From the NCBI RefSeq assembly GCF_018343535.1, contig NZ_JAGYPF010000002.1, positions 770,103-834,102 of the forward strand: 64,000 bases of DNA. The letters run 5' to 3'. This DNA comes from Neobacillus rhizophilus (GTDB taxonomy: Bacteria > Bacillota > Bacilli > Bacillales > Cytobacillaceae). The notes under the pieces were generated by a model that saw only the letters and a list, made by a program, of their open reading frames with translations, was not told the origin of the DNA and ran no database searches. Position 1 is the first letter of the stretch, and each line of letters begins with the position of its first letter. Shown piece after piece: positions 26,043 through 35,876 of the stretch. The position numbers were made by a program, and so were the translations under genes.

Positions 26043-26066
26043 AGTCCTTTCGAGAAAAGGAGGACT
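26043..26066 (+). promoter_or_regulatory. Hairpin over the ribosome-binding site of ugd
   Basis: AGTCCT (from 26043) can pair with AGGACT at the AAAGGAGG Shine-Dalgarno (26055-26066) around TTCGAGAAAAGG, which may limit translation. Confidence 0.35.
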
Positions 26067-26075
26067 ACATCTGTT

Positions 26076-27353
26076 TTGAAAATATTAATCGTCGGAACAG
26101 GCTATGTCGGGACGACGACCGGACTTATTTTTTGCAAAATTGGGCATCAAGTTACCGGCCTGGATCTCGATGAACGAAAAATAAACGCACTTCAAGCGGG
26201 TAAACTGTATTTCTACGAGCCTGGCCTTGAGGATTTATTGACCAAGCATGTCAGCGCTCAAAACATCCGCTTTACAACTGACACCGAGAAGGCCGTAAAA
26301 GAAAACGATGTCATCTTTATTTGCGTCGGCACACCCTTGGGGCCACAGGGAAAAGCCGACCTCACTTTTGTAAAAAATGTTGCAGGCACAATCGGCCGCT
26401 ATATGAACCATTACAAGGTGATTGTGACCAAAAGTACGGTACCTGTGGGCACAGCTGAAAAAGTCACCAATTGGATTAAGGAGAACCAGCCATCCCCCAT
26501 CCCTTTTGACGTAGTATCCAATCCAGAATTCCTACGTGAGGGTTCCGCCCTTTACGATGCACTCAATCCCGACCGGATCGTCATAGGTGCTTCAAGTGAC
26601 AGAGCCAGAGCAGTCATGCGGGAACTATACAAGGATTTTCAATGCCCAATCATTGAAACCAACCCGCAAGCCTCCGAAATGATCAAGTACGCCGCCAATT
26701 CCTTCCTCGCTATGAAAATTTCCTTTATTAATGAGTTAGCCCGGGTTTGTGATGCGCTAGGGATTAACGTCAATGATATTTCCACGGGGATTGGCCTCGA
26801 CCACCGGATTGGCCCGCATTTCCTCCGTGCTGGAATGGGCTTCGGCGGCTCCTGCTTCCCCAAGGATGTCAATGCCTTAATCCAAACGTCCAAAGAAACG
26901 GGAAGACCGCTTTCGATATTGGAAAAGGTGGTTCAAGTAAACGACGAACAACAGCTTTATTTTATGAAAAAAATCAGGCAGGTGTTGGGCGGGAACTTGG
27001 AAAATAAAACAATTGCCGTGCTGGGATTAGCCTTTAAAGCCAATACGGACGACACACGGGAATCGCCAAGTTTGATTTTGATTGAAAAACTGCGCGGGGA
27101 ACAGGCCGCGGTTCAAGTCCATGATCCCGTCGTAAAATCAGTGGGCTTCATGCAGTTTTCGACGGTGGAAGAAACAGTGAAAGGCGCTGATGCAGTCATT
27201 CTTTGCACCGACTGGGACGACTACAAAACCTTAGACTGGGCGGCCCTTAAGCAATTGATGAAACAACCTATCATCTTTGATGGTAGAAACATGCTCAATA
27301 AAACAAAAATCGAGGAACTTGGCTTTCGGTATCTGGGAGTCGCCAATCACTAA
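26076..27353 (+). CDS. ugd: UDP-glucose 6-dehydrogenase
   Basis: Oxidises UDP-glucose to UDP-glucuronate with NAD for teichuronic acid or capsule-type polymers. 425 residues. An N-terminal Rossmann fold with GTGYVG is followed by FICVGTPLGPQGKADL, KSTVPVGT and NPEFLREGSA. The catalytic cysteine is in GFGGSCFPKDVNAL. The C-terminal domain has GLAFKANTDDTRESPS. Start chosen at TTG 26076 because AAAGGAGG lies 11-13 bases upstream and the product then begins MKILIVGTGYVG; the frame stays open to 26004 without a ribosome site. GDP-mannose dehydrogenase is less likely. Single gene with its own terminator; galU at 34.8 kb can supply its substrate. Confidence 0.9.
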   Translation: MKILIVGTGYVGTTTGLIFCKIGHQVTGLDLDERKINALQAGKLYFYEPGLEDLLTKHVSAQNIRFTTDTEKAVKENDVIFICVGTPLGPQGKADLTFVKNVAGTIGRYMNHYKVIVTKSTVPVGTAEKVTNWIKENQPSPIPFDVVSNPEFLREGSALYDALNPDRIVIGASSDRARAVMRELYKDFQCPIIETNPQASEMIKYAANSFLAMKISFINELARVCDALGINVNDISTGIGLDHRIGPHFLRAGMGFGGSCFPKDVNALIQTSKETGRPLSILEKVVQVNDEQQLYFMKKIRQVLGGNLENKTIAVLGLAFKANTDDTRESPSLILIEKLRGEQAAVQVHDPVVKSVGFMQFSTVEETVKGADAVILCTDWDDYKTLDWAALKQLMKQPIIFDGRNMLNKTKIEELGFRYLGVANH

Positions 27354-27366
27354 ATCTTGATAAGAT

Positions 27367-27395
27367 AAGGGGACAATTGTCCCCTTATTATTTTT
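27367..27395. terminator. Bidirectional terminator
   Basis: Perfect palindrome AAGGGGACAATTGTCCCCTT followed by ATTATTTTT. It sits between convergent ugd and the LysE-family gene and overlaps the latter's last codons. Confidence 0.85.
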
Positions 27396-28011
27396 GGCTC
27401 TGCAAAACCAGCTGCAATCCCAGGCCGATATAGATGGTCCCAACCACTTTGCCCTGCCAGCGGGCGAATCGGCTGTTCCGATTGGAAAAGAGCCGCTTCC
27501 CGATGGAGCTTGTCAAAAATGCCAAAAGCGTTGTATACAGGATGCTCATTAATACGAAGGTGAGTCCGAGAGTTAGCAATTGTAAAACAACCGGCGTTCC
27601 GTTGTGATGAACAAATTGCGGCAGAAAGGCCAAAAAGAACAGCGCTGTTTTCGGATTCAACAGTTCAATGAGCAGTGCCTGGCGAAAGGAGGTGACTGCT
27701 GAGCCAGGTTTCGCCGCCGCGGCAGCTTCGGTTTGACTTTTTGCTTTTTCTAAAAACGATTTAATTCCGATGTAAATCAAATAAGCAGCCCCTAAATATT
27801 TCACGATTTCAAAGGCAAGAGCGGAGGTCATCAAGATGGCTGAAAGTCCAAGCACCGCCGCAACCGTATGGATCAAGTCCCCGACGGCAATCCCAACACC
27901 TGTGATGATCCCTGATTTTCGCCCGCCATTGGCGGTCTGTGTGACCGTTAACAGGACGGCGGGGCCGGGAATAAGGAATAGGACAAGCACAACTAAGATA
28001 AACGATAGCAA
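27388..28011 (-). CDS. LysE/RhtB family amino-acid exporter
   Basis: A 207-residue membrane protein with six predicted helices. The family signature is visible at the N-terminus (LFLIPGPAVLLTVTQTANGGRKSGIITGVG) and mid-protein as LLNPKTALFFLAFLPQF. Such proteins export amino acids or related metabolites; the substrate cannot be predicted. Start is TTG at 28011, with GGAGTG about 8 bases upstream. Single gene convergent with ugd. Confidence 0.88.
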   Translation of the reverse strand: MLSFILVVLVLFLIPGPAVLLTVTQTANGGRKSGIITGVGIAVGDLIHTVAAVLGLSAILMTSALAFEIVKYLGAAYLIYIGIKSFLEKAKSQTEAAAAAKPGSAVTSFRQALLIELLNPKTALFFLAFLPQFVHHNGTPVVLQLLTLGLTFVLMSILYTTLLAFLTSSIGKRLFSNRNSRFARWQGKVVGTIYIGLGLQLVLQSQK

Positions 28012-28105
28012 TTTTTATCACTCCATGGAAAATATATGGTGATGCTATTTTATCATAATATTGAAAATATTATAATGCGTTGAAGTGAAAAAGCATTTGA
28101 ACGTA

Positions 28106-28143
28106 CCAATAAAAAAACTCCTGCCCGGAAATCGGAGGCAAGG
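28106..28143 (-). terminator. Rho-independent terminator of the VWA gene
   Basis: On the minus strand, ACTCCTTGCC pairs with GGGCAGGAGT (two mismatches in the middle), followed by T7. Confidence 0.75.
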
Positions 28144-28154
28144 AGTCTACTTAT

Positions 28155-29936
28155 TTAACTCACATTCTCAATATAAATAGCCTTATGCAATTCAGGCAAA
28201 TGAATACAAAGCTTGTCATTCCTTCTAAGCCGGTGGCCGGTTTCGGCATCAATCAACTCGCCGCCCATGTCAATCGTACAACTGGATTTGTTGAGGAGCA
28301 GCAAGGTATTGTCCGTTATCGGCACGAAGGTTATTTGGTCGGTTTCGGAAAATTCCTGATCGAGCAAGAACAGCTGGCGCAAGTGAAATTCTCCTTTAAA
28401 CGCTTTTAATTTTTTTACCTTTGGCTCTGTGCTTACTCCTGTTTCTTCATCCATTATCTCGACCACAATTTGGCCGCTAAAGCCACGGTTTTCCTTCTTC
28501 TTTTTAGAGGCATAAGAGAAGCTTGGTACCGCCAGAAGAAACACAACAGCTGCGGCAATCGCAATGTATAGCCATGGTATTGAATTTTTTGAAGGGGAAG
28601 GACTAACATCGCCAGCAACAGGCTCAATGTCTTTCCCGCCAGTCGTAGCAACTTCAATTGTTTGCGGCTTGGTCTCACGGAAAAAGCTGTTTCCTTCCGC
28701 CTTCACTGTTAATTCATAACTGGCAGAGTCCCCTGCTTTAAACTCGCCGAAAAACCCTTTGTCCCCAGCCTTTAGAGGGATTTCCTCTGTTTTCCCTGAA
28801 GCTGAATCCTTTACAAAAAGACTTGCCTTAAGCGTAGGGTAAAGATCCTTATTGACGATTTTCTTGCCGTTATCCTCAAAGAAAGCCTCAATCTTCACGG
28901 TATCGCCCGTTTTAATATTCTTTACCAACGGGGCAAGTTTCAGCTGTAGGTCATTATTGAAGACAAGCTTTACATCCACCTTGTCCTGCGGGAATCCTTT
29001 CACTTTTAGAGTCCAATTTCCTTGAACGGGATTAAGCAATTTCAACATCGAATAATTCTTTGACTTCGTTAACGAAATATTGTCGGAAGGGATAGCGACC
29101 TCTTTTCCTGACGGGTCAACCAGCTTCAGCTCAACAGGCTTACTGGAAATCAGCGAAATATTGGCCTCCAAGACATTTTCATTCGGAACGGTAAATGGAA
29201 CATCCTGAAACTCCTCGGTTGCTGTTACATCTTTAACGGGGACCATTTTTAACATCAAATGGTCAGCAAAGATTTCACTAAGAATTCCAGGCAGGTCAGC
29301 GGCATTATTTGTTTCGAAAAATTTCCCGTTCGTACCGGCGGCAATATTCTGCAACAGCTGTTTATTCAGCTTGCCATCGGCGTTCAAGCCAATGACATAA
29401 ATCGGATAGCCCTTCGCTTTTGCATCCACCACCGATTGGGCCAGCTGCTCATCCGCCTGCTGATTGGTTTTCGGCTTGGTTTTGTCCAAATCATTGTTGC
29501 CGTCGGCGAGCACGACAATGAGCGGAATATAGCCTGATTCATGGCCAGTGTCCAAAAATTTGAGGGCCTCAGCCACTCCAACGGATATATCGGTGTTATT
29601 GTATTTTCCAAGCGAATCGATAAACCCCTTGATGGCCTGTTTATCTGCTTCAGTTTGGATTCTCGTTAGATCCTTTTTACTTTCGACATCATTTCCGTAA
29701 GCAATCACGCCAATCTTGTCCCCCTTGATAGAGGACATGTCAACAAACATCTTCATCGCCTCATTAGAAAGACCGTTTGGATCACTGGACAACATCGACT
29801 TGCTAACATCGACCACTAGCACCCCTTCAATCCTTGATGAAAGCTCCATCTGGGTGGCAGCTTCAGCACGGTAAGCGCCCGCCGAACTAAGGATGAAGAC
29901 AAACACGGCAAAAAGGTAAATCCACTTTTTAATCAT
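28155..29936 (-). CDS. Secreted/membrane von Willebrand factor A domain protein
   Basis: 593 residues. A signal peptide (about 1-26, ending AEA) leads into a VWA domain (about 36-220) with the metal-ion-dependent adhesion site DVSKSM and the later YNNTDISVG and VLADGNNDLD loops. Beta-rich Ig-like segments follow to about 440. One membrane helix at about 455-475 is followed by KKKKENR and a cytoplasmic C-terminal beta-domain of about 115 residues ending CIHLPELHKAIYIENVS. ATG 29936 has AGGGGG 9 bases upstream. VWA domains bind protein ligands through Mg; the transmembrane layout suggests a receptor or adhesion sensor coupling to a cytoplasmic partner. Ligand unknown; no operon partner. Confidence 0.82.
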   Translation of the reverse strand: MIKKWIYLFAVFVFILSSAGAYRAEAATQMELSSRIEGVLVVDVSKSMLSSDPNGLSNEAMKMFVDMSSIKGDKIGVIAYGNDVESKKDLTRIQTEADKQAIKGFIDSLGKYNNTDISVGVAEALKFLDTGHESGYIPLIVVLADGNNDLDKTKPKTNQQADEQLAQSVVDAKAKGYPIYVIGLNADGKLNKQLLQNIAAGTNGKFFETNNAADLPGILSEIFADHLMLKMVPVKDVTATEEFQDVPFTVPNENVLEANISLISSKPVELKLVDPSGKEVAIPSDNISLTKSKNYSMLKLLNPVQGNWTLKVKGFPQDKVDVKLVFNNDLQLKLAPLVKNIKTGDTVKIEAFFEDNGKKIVNKDLYPTLKASLFVKDSASGKTEEIPLKAGDKGFFGEFKAGDSASYELTVKAEGNSFFRETKPQTIEVATTGGKDIEPVAGDVSPSPSKNSIPWLYIAIAAAVVFLLAVPSFSYASKKKKENRGFSGQIVVEIMDEETGVSTEPKVKKLKAFKGEFHLRQLFLLDQEFSETDQITFVPITDNTLLLLNKSSCTIDMGGELIDAETGHRLRRNDKLCIHLPELHKAIYIENVS

Positions 29937-30086
29937 CTATGTAACCCCCTACTAGTAATCTATTATTAGAAAGTGTTCAATAAATAAACACACAATGTTC
30001 TTTATATAATACTATTCTACCGACCCTGCCATATTTTTCATAAAATATTTGTCTAAAAAAACAAAAGTATTATCGACAAGTTTCGA

Positions 30087-30115
30087 GTGATGCATGGGGA
30101 CGGTTCTCGTGCCTC
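30087..30115 (+). repeat. Dispersed element B, copy 2
   Basis: GTGATGCATGGGGACGGTTC, then TCGTGCCTC. It is an inverted-orientation match to the copy at 11281-11304. The rest of this gap of 300 bases (29937-30250) holds nothing else recognisable. Confidence 0.65.
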
Positions 30116-30250
30116 AAAATGGGGGATTACAGAGGAGTGTGGACGGTTTACGGATAATGGTAAGAATATTTTGATGCTTATCACATAACAATATGTTAAA
30201 TTATTTCTATTAAACTCAAATTCAAATAACCATTAAAAAGGGGAAATCGC

Positions 30251-30346
30251 ATGACGAGAACATGGAAGTGGATTATTGCCAGTTTCGTATTCTTGCTTTT
30301 ATTAAATGGCTTAGGGATCCTGGCAGTACATTTATTAAGTAAGTAA
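30251..30346 (+). CDS. 31-residue single-helix membrane peptide
   Basis: ATG 30251 with AAGGGG 7-8 bases upstream. The product is MTRTWKWIIASFVFLLLLNG plus a further hydrophobic stretch ending HLLSK. It has a basic N-terminus, one membrane helix and a short polar tail. The family is not recognised. It lies 34 bases before the CPBP protease gene and is probably co-transcribed with it, possibly as an accessory peptide (inference). Confidence 0.5.
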   Translation: MTRTWKWIIASFVFLLLLNGLGILAVHLLSK

Positions 30347-30380
30347 ACTTGAAAATCCCCCCAAAATTAACCTGTAGGGA

Positions 30381-31304
30381 ATGACGTTGATGATAACGAA
30401 TTTAACTAAACCTATTTCAATCCAGCTGCTTGTTGGTATGCTGGTTGTGGTCTTTGGAGCCGAAATTCTGCTCTATCTCAACCGCTTTAGCTATCTCGCA
30501 GGAACCCTTTATGACGCGGTGATGGTCGCTTCGCTTTTTATCGGCATCAAGCTTCACCGAAGGCTCACTCCCCAGCAGGAGCATGGCCCTTGTAAAACGA
30601 AACGGCAGAAGCTCCTTCAATTTACGGGTGCATTTTTGATTTTCTTTCTAGGCAGCACCGTAATTAACATCTATTCAAGTATGACTTTCGATGAATTTAA
30701 CTCTGATTATGACCAATATGTGCAAACTTATACCGAAACGCAAACCTACCAAGAAGAAGAGAAGGGAACCGCCGCAACAGCAGAGTCAAAATTTTGGTCT
30801 TATATGGATAAAATCGATACAATTGGCGCGGATCTTTATACAGACGCCCTTGCCGGTTTGGAGGAGGTATGGCGGTTAGCCTATATAATCCTTATTCTTG
30901 CCGTCTTCAAAAAACTTTTTCCAAAACGGTGGGAGAGTGGGTCGAGAGATGTCTTCCTAATGGCTGCCCTGTTTTGGACCTCGATTTTTTTCGGCATCGA
31001 CCACACACTCGATACCGAACAGGCATGGACAATAAAAATAGGGTCCATAGTTACCTTCGCTAACATGGGCTTTCTATTTGGAATCATTCTTTTATGGACA
31101 CGAAACCTATGGCTGACCGTGCTGGTTCACTCCCTCTACGACATCACCGCAACCCTGTCATGGTATTACGTCGACTATGCTGTCGAACTTTTTGCAGGGG
31201 GACTGTTGGTGGTACACATGATTTTATTCCTAAAGGAAAAATCGGCGCAAAAACGCATTCACACACCGCTAGAACAGACTGAGGCGGGGCAAATAGCAGA
31301 ATAA
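30381..31304 (+). CDS. CPBP family intramembrane glutamic endopeptidase
   Basis: A 307-residue polytopic membrane protein. The CPBP (Abi/CAAX-like) motifs are all present in the C-terminal half: EEVWR (EExxR, about 161-165), FFGIDH (FxxxH) and VLVHSLYDI (HxxxD). An unusual charged, probably extracellular insertion of about 60 residues between helices (FDEFNSDYDQYVQTYTETQ and following) precedes the catalytic helices. Bacterial members handle bacteriocin immunity, signal-peptide or regulator cleavage; the substrate here is unknown. Start is ATG 30381 or ATG 30390; the latter gives better spacing to GTAGGG. Ends at a strong terminator. Confidence 0.85.
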   Translation: MTLMITNLTKPISIQLLVGMLVVVFGAEILLYLNRFSYLAGTLYDAVMVASLFIGIKLHRRLTPQQEHGPCKTKRQKLLQFTGAFLIFFLGSTVINIYSSMTFDEFNSDYDQYVQTYTETQTYQEEEKGTAATAESKFWSYMDKIDTIGADLYTDALAGLEEVWRLAYIILILAVFKKLFPKRWESGSRDVFLMAALFWTSIFFGIDHTLDTEQAWTIKIGSIVTFANMGFLFGIILLWTRNLWLTVLVHSLYDITATLSWYYVDYAVELFAGGLLVVHMILFLKEKSAQKRIHTPLEQTEAGQIAE

Positions 31305-31310
31305 TAGAAA

Positions 31311-31343
31311 AAAGGTCACAGAATCCCTCTGTGACCTTTTCTT
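31311..31343. terminator. Bidirectional terminator
   Basis: AAAAGGTCACAGA pairs with TCTGTGACCTTTT around ATCCC. Confidence 0.9.
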
Positions 31344-31371
31344 ATCGACCGTTATTATAAGATGAAACGAG

Positions 31372-31986
31372 TCATTCCTCATAAAGATAAGATTTGCCAC
31401 TTACCCAATATTCAATCTCCCTATTTTCCTGTACACGATATATTATTTTTTGGCTGTCAAAGGCCTTCAGTAAATTATCCTTAGCCAATTCCTGTTTTAC
31501 ATCAAGCTCGATTAAAGATTTTTGAAGCAGAAAAGGGTCAATCGTTTTCGTTTCAGCAAGGTACGTGATAATGAAAAGGCGCTGCTCAAAAACACTAAGC
31601 AGTTCCTGGTTATATTCACGAAAGCCTGAAGGAACCGGCAAATTCTTTAGCATTGTGATCAGCTCGTTCTGCTTCACTTTAGCCCATTGAAGATTGGGTG
31701 CTCTATTTTCTAGGCAATCCTCCAATAATGTTGAACTTTCCCTCTGGTACCTTTGCTCTTTTTTTAAATAGGTGACAACATTCTCATTTTTTGGGCCTGC
31801 CAGATTGATAGTTAACATAGAGGAAAATATTAGTAGAATAATTCCGAAGGCTGCAAATATCCAGTTTTTATGTGAGTTTGTTTTGGCCGGAATGGGATTT
31901 TCACTCATCGGATGCTCCCTGTAAGAAGCATTTGCCTTTAGTTCCTCTAGCTCTTGTTTGACTTTTTGTTGGGCAGGAGTCAGCAT
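31372..31986 (-). CDS. Hypothetical single-pass membrane protein
   Basis: 204 residues, family not recognised. An N-terminal charged helix (TPAQQKVKQELEELKANASY) lies on the cytoplasmic side. One membrane helix follows at about 43-62 (WIFAAFGIILLIFSSML), and then an extracellular helical domain with many Leu/Glu/Lys and a single cysteine (LLEDCLENRAP). ATG 31986 is preceded by GGGGTG. It sits between the CPBP terminator and divergent inhA, and is therefore transcribed separately. Confidence 0.7.
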   Translation of the reverse strand: MLTPAQQKVKQELEELKANASYREHPMSENPIPAKTNSHKNWIFAAFGIILLIFSSMLTINLAGPKNENVVTYLKKEQRYQRESSTLLEDCLENRAPNLQWAKVKQNELITMLKNLPVPSGFREYNQELLSVFEQRLFIITYLAETKTIDPFLLQKSLIELDVKQELAKDNLLKAFDSQKIIYRVQENREIEYWVSGKSYLYEE

Positions 31987-32261
31987 GAACGCACCCCGAT
32001 TAATAATAGATTACTATTATACTACTACAAAAGTAGCAGTTAAATCCATTTATTCCCTAAATCGTTTTAATAAAATAATTTAACAAATATAGATATGACA
32101 CGAAAATCTTGATATCAACGAATTATTATGGAGTTTTTTTCTAGTACTTTTGAATTATTATTATATTGACATTATTTACAATATTCTTACAGGGTGATAG
32201 AATTCAAATCAGACTCTTCTGAAAATATAAAAAAGGAGTCTATTATTAGGGGGGATACATA

Positions 32262-34661
32262 GTGAAGAAGAACTACGGTCTAAAGGTATTTTCCAGCATC
32301 GCGGCAACCACATTAGCCGCATCGGCATTATTTACAGTGCCGTTCGCTGGGACAAAAGCAGCACCATTTTCAGCAAAACCAGCGTATGCTGCTGAAGTTG
32401 AATCGGCTCCTGTTGATTTGAACATCATTGATCAGGACAGGCTGGCCAAAGCATTGCAGGAGCGGGGGCTGATTTCAAAGAACGCTTCTTCTCAGGAAGT
32501 AACGAAGGCTGTGAAAGCCTATATCAAGCAAAAGCAGGGAGAAAAGCCTAGCAAGTCAGACAAAGCAGTTACAAAAGAACAGCAGGATATGGATAAAAAA
32601 GCAAAAGACTTTTTAACAAAGCAAAAGGACAATCTAGCTAAACAGCTTAACAAAGGTCACGAAAACTTCAAAAAAGGTAAGCCGACTGGCGCAGTTAAAG
32701 TAGACTCTGCCAAGCAGGCAGCATATAACGGGGATGTTCGTGAAGATAAGGTTCTTGTGCTTTTAGTAGAGTATGCTGACTTAAAGCACAATAATGTAGA
32801 ACAAGAAGACGGATATATGTACGCAGATGACTTCAACAAAGAACATTATGAAAAAATGTTGTTTGGCGATGAAGATTTCACTCTCTTCAACGGAGACAAG
32901 ATTAAAACATTTAAACAATATTATGAAGAGCAATCAGGCGGTAGTTACACCGTCGACGGTACGGTGTCCGATTGGTTGACAGTACCAGGAAACGCTGCTG
33001 AGTATGGCGGTGACAGTCCAGCAGGCGGCCATGATAATAAACCTGGCACAAAAGGAGCACGCGGACTTATTAAGGATGCACTAAATGCAGCTGTGGCATC
33101 TGGAATTAATTTAGCAGATTATGATAAATTCGACCAATATGATCTAGATGGTGACGGCGATCGAAACGAGCCAGACGGTTTAGTTGACCACTTAATGGTT
33201 CTTCATGCAGGTGTCGGCCAGGAGGCTGGCGGCGGAGTAGTTGGAGATGATGCAATTTGGTCACACCGCTGGACATTAAATGGTGTTTATCCTGTCGCTA
33301 ATACTACAGCTTCTGTAGATTACTGGGGCGGTAAAATGGCAGCTTATGACTACACTGTTGAGCCTGAAGACGGAGCAGTGGGCGTATTCGCACACGAATA
33401 TGGCCATGACTTAGGGGCTCCAGATGAGTATGATACACAATATACCGGTAATGGCGATACAGTTGCACAATGGTCGATCATGAGCGGCGGCAGCTGGAGC
33501 GGCCATATTGCCGGAACACAGCCGCCAAGTTTCTCGCCGCAGGTGAAAGAATTCTATCAAAAAACAATCGGCGGAAACTGGGCGAATATTACAGAGGTAA
33601 ACTATGAAGATATCGATCAAAATGGTCTGGCTGCAGTCATTGACCAGAGTGTAACGAAATCGAAGAATCCTGGAATTGTGAAGGTTAATCTTCCTGCTAA
33701 AAAGGTTCCTGGAATCCAGCCTGAATTTGGCGCAAAATACTATTACAGCACTAAAGGCGATGACCTTAATACGGTACTTGAAACTCCTGTATTTGATTTA
33801 ACAACTGCGACAGCTGCAGATTTCTCTTACAAACAGTATTATAAAGTTGAAGCTGATTATGACTACCTATATGTTAACGCAGTAACAGAAGATGGCAAGA
33901 GCGTAAGACTTGATACAATTGGTGATCAAAACACTTCAGGTGGTTTTGAAACTTCTCAAGGCAAATGGGAAGATAAATCTCTAGATCTAAGCCAATTTGC
34001 TGGCAAAAAAGTAAAACTAGTATTTAATTATGTAACAGACGGCGGTCTTGCTCCAGACGGTTTTGCAATTGATAACCTTCAATTAACAGTTGATGGACAA
34101 GTGAAATTCTCCGACGATGCAGAGGGTACACCACAAGTAACATTAGACGGTTTCGAAGTATCGGACGGCTGGATTAAAAAGCCTCACTACTATTACCTAG
34201 AGTGGAGAAACTACGCCGGCTCTGATAAGGCACTGCAATACTCTCGTGACGCAAAATATAATACTGGTTTAGTAGTTTGGTATGGTGACGATACGTTTAC
34301 TGATAACTGGGGCGGTGTCCACCCTGGTGAAGGCTTCCTAAGCGTAGTCGATTCTCATCCAGAAGCGCTTATCTTTAACTTGAAGGGTAAAGATTCCATC
34401 GCTCAAACTACTCGCTACCAAGTAGCGGATGCTGCGTTCTCATTAGATCAGGCACCTGCATGGTCTGTGAGCTCACCAACCCGCGGAATCTACGATTACA
34501 AAGGCCTTCCAGGTGTAACGGAATTCGATTCCACTAAGGCTTACATTAACAATGTAATCCCTGATGCTGGAGTTAAAGTTCCTGCTCAGTATCCTATTAA
34601 AGTTCAAGTCATCGGTGAAGCAAAAGACAACTCCGCTGGGGCTGTTTGGGTCCATAAATAA
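32262..34661 (+). CDS. inhA: Immune inhibitor A, secreted M6-family zinc metalloprotease
   Basis: 799 residues. A signal peptide (about 1-44, with AYA-A cleavage likely), a Lys/Gln-rich helical propeptide (about 50-150), and a peptidase M6 catalytic domain follow. The zinc site [14 protein letters not shown] lies near residue 378, and [10 protein letters not shown] is the downstream turn. A C-terminal VEG/MAM-like beta domain covers about 510-620 ([12 protein letters not shown]). Calcium-type [13 protein letters not shown] is at about 295. GTG 32262 follows a GGGGGG-type ribosome site. InhA proteins degrade antibacterial peptides and matrix proteins and are secreted by B. cereus-group and many other bacilli. 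Here it is probably a nutritional or processing protease; any virulence role would be unwarranted inference. Confidence 0.93.
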   Translation: MKKNYGLKVFSSIAATTLAASALFTVPFAGTKAAPFSAKPAYAAEVESAPVDLNIIDQDRLAKALQERGLISKNASSQEVTKAVKAYIKQKQGEKPSKSDKAVTKEQQDMDKKAKDFLTKQKDNLAKQLNKGHENFKKGKPTGAVKVDSAKQAAYNGDVREDKVLVLLVEYADLKHNNVEQEDGYMYADDFNKEHYEKMLFGDEDFTLFNGDKIKTFKQYYEEQSGGSYTVDGTVSDWLTVPGNAAEYGGDSPAGGHDNKPGTKGARGLIKDALNAAVASGINLADYDKFDQYDLDGDGDRNEPDGLVDHLMVLHAGVGQEAGGGVVGDDAIWSHRWTLNGVYPVANTTASVDYWGGKMAAYDYTVEPEDGAVGVFAHEYGHDLGAPDEYDTQYTGNGDTVAQWSIMSGGSWSGHIAGTQPPSFSPQVKEFYQKTIGGNWANITEVNYEDIDQNGLAAVIDQSVTKSKNPGIVKVNLPAKKVPGIQPEFGAKYYYSTKGDDLNTVLETPVFDLTTATAADFSYKQYYKVEADYDYLYVNAVTEDGKSVRLDTIGDQNTSGGFETSQGKWEDKSLDLSQFAGKKVKLVFNYVTDGGLAPDGFAIDNLQLTVDGQVKFSDDAEGTPQVTLDGFEVSDGWIKKPHYYYLEWRNYAGSDKALQYSRDAKYNTGLVVWYGDDTFTDNWGGVHPGEGFLSVVDSHPEALIFNLKGKDSIAQTTRYQVADAAFSLDQAPAWSVSSPTRGIYDYKGLPGVTEFDSTKAYINNVIPDAGVKVPAQYPIKVQVIGEAKDNSAGAVWVHK

Positions 34662-34666
34662 TAGAT

Positions 34667-34701
34667 TGAGAGACATCGGGTTTTGCTCGGTGTCTTTTTA
34701 T
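34667..34701 (+). terminator. Rho-independent terminator of inhA
   Basis: GAGACATCGGG pairs with CTCGGTGTCT, followed by TTTTT. Confidence 0.85.
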
Positions 34702-34735
34702 ATGTAAAGAATGCCTTTTCCATTTTCGTTCCATC

Positions 34736-34764
34736 TTGTTAATTCCCAACTATTATGGAATAAT
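34736..34764 (+). promoter_or_regulatory. Possible sigma-A promoter of galU
   Basis: TTGTTA, 17-base spacer, AATAAT, about 70 bases before the galU start. Confidence 0.4.
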
Positions 34765-34835
34765 TTTAGTAATAAAAGCGATGAGCTGGGAAATTTCTGT
34801 TTGTTGAATTAAAGGTGATGAAAGGAAGAATGATA

Positions 34836-35714
34836 ATGAAAAATGTGAAAAAGGCAATTATTCCTGCCGCTGGTCTTGGAACACGTTTTCTCCCTGCCAC
34901 AAAAGCCATGCCCAAAGAGATGCTGCCAATTGTGGATAAACCGACGATTCAATACATAATTGAAGAAGCGATAGAATCTGGAATTGAAGATATTATAATC
35001 GTGACTGGTAAAGGAAAAAGGGCAATTGAAGATCATTTCGATTACGCATATGAGCTTGAACAAACTCTCCTTAGTAAAGAAAAATTTGACTTGTTGGAGA
35101 AGGTTCAAGAACCATCAAGAATGGCTGACATCCATTACATTAGACAAAAAGAGCCTAAAGGATTGGGACATGCTGTTTGGTGTGCGCGGAATTTTATCGG
35201 TGATGAACCATTTGCGGTTTTACTTGGGGATGACATCGTTCAAGCAGAGACTCCCTGCCTCAAACAACTAATGAACGAATTTAACAGAACTCGTTCTTCT
35301 GTCATTGGTGTACAGCAAGTCCCTGAAGAGGAAACAAATCGATATGGTATTATCGATCCAATTGAACAGCATGGCCACTCTTATCAAGTACGAAACTTTG
35401 TCGAAAAACCGCACTTAGGTACAGCGCCATCAAATTTAGCCATTATCGGCAGATATATTTTTACACCTGAAATCTTCATGTTTTTAGATAAGCAGGAAAT
35501 TGGTGCAGGAGGGGAAATCCAACTTACGGATGCTATACAAAATCTAAATCATATTCAGCGGGTATTTGCTTATGAATTTGAAGGCAACAGGTATGATGTA
35601 GGGGAAAAATTAGGTTTTATTGAGACAACGATTGAATTTGCTCTTCAGAAAGAAGAATTACGGGAAGATTTATTAAGGTTCATGGCAAGTCAAATCGCCA
35701 AATTTCAATCGTAA
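34836..35714 (+). CDS. galU: UTP-glucose-1-phosphate uridylyltransferase
   Basis: Makes UDP-glucose for teichoic acid glycosylation, glycolipids and, via Ugd, UDP-glucuronate. 292 residues. The nucleotide-binding signature [16 protein letters not shown] occurs near the N-terminus, with [45 protein letters not shown] and [10 protein letters not shown]. It resembles B. subtilis GtaB. Start chosen at ATG 34836, 8 bases after AAGGAAGA; earlier in-frame ATGs at 34815-34830 crowd that site. Single gene with terminator, upstream of the ChW protein genes. Confidence 0.94.
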   Translation: MKNVKKAIIPAAGLGTRFLPATKAMPKEMLPIVDKPTIQYIIEEAIESGIEDIIIVTGKGKRAIEDHFDYAYELEQTLLSKEKFDLLEKVQEPSRMADIHYIRQKEPKGLGHAVWCARNFIGDEPFAVLLGDDIVQAETPCLKQLMNEFNRTRSSVIGVQQVPEEETNRYGIIDPIEQHGHSYQVRNFVEKPHLGTAPSNLAIIGRYIFTPEIFMFLDKQEIGAGGEIQLTDAIQNLNHIQRVFAYEFEGNRYDVGEKLGFIETTIEFALQKEELREDLLRFMASQIAKFQS

Positions 35715-35748
35715 TGCCAAATAAGCCAAAATAAATATTCAGTATGCA

Positions 35749-35788
35749 CTATGAGAAAAGTTTATTACTCATAGTGTTTTTTTGTAAA
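35749..35788 (+). terminator. Rho-independent terminator of galU
   Basis: CACTATGAG pairs with CTCATAGTG, followed by T7. Confidence 0.9.
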
Positions 35789-35876
35789 AATAGTAATATA
35801 CTCGCAATTATTTCTACTTACTTTATGATAGAATAACAATATTGTTTGTAAAAATTTGTAGAATGGGAGTAGGAGG

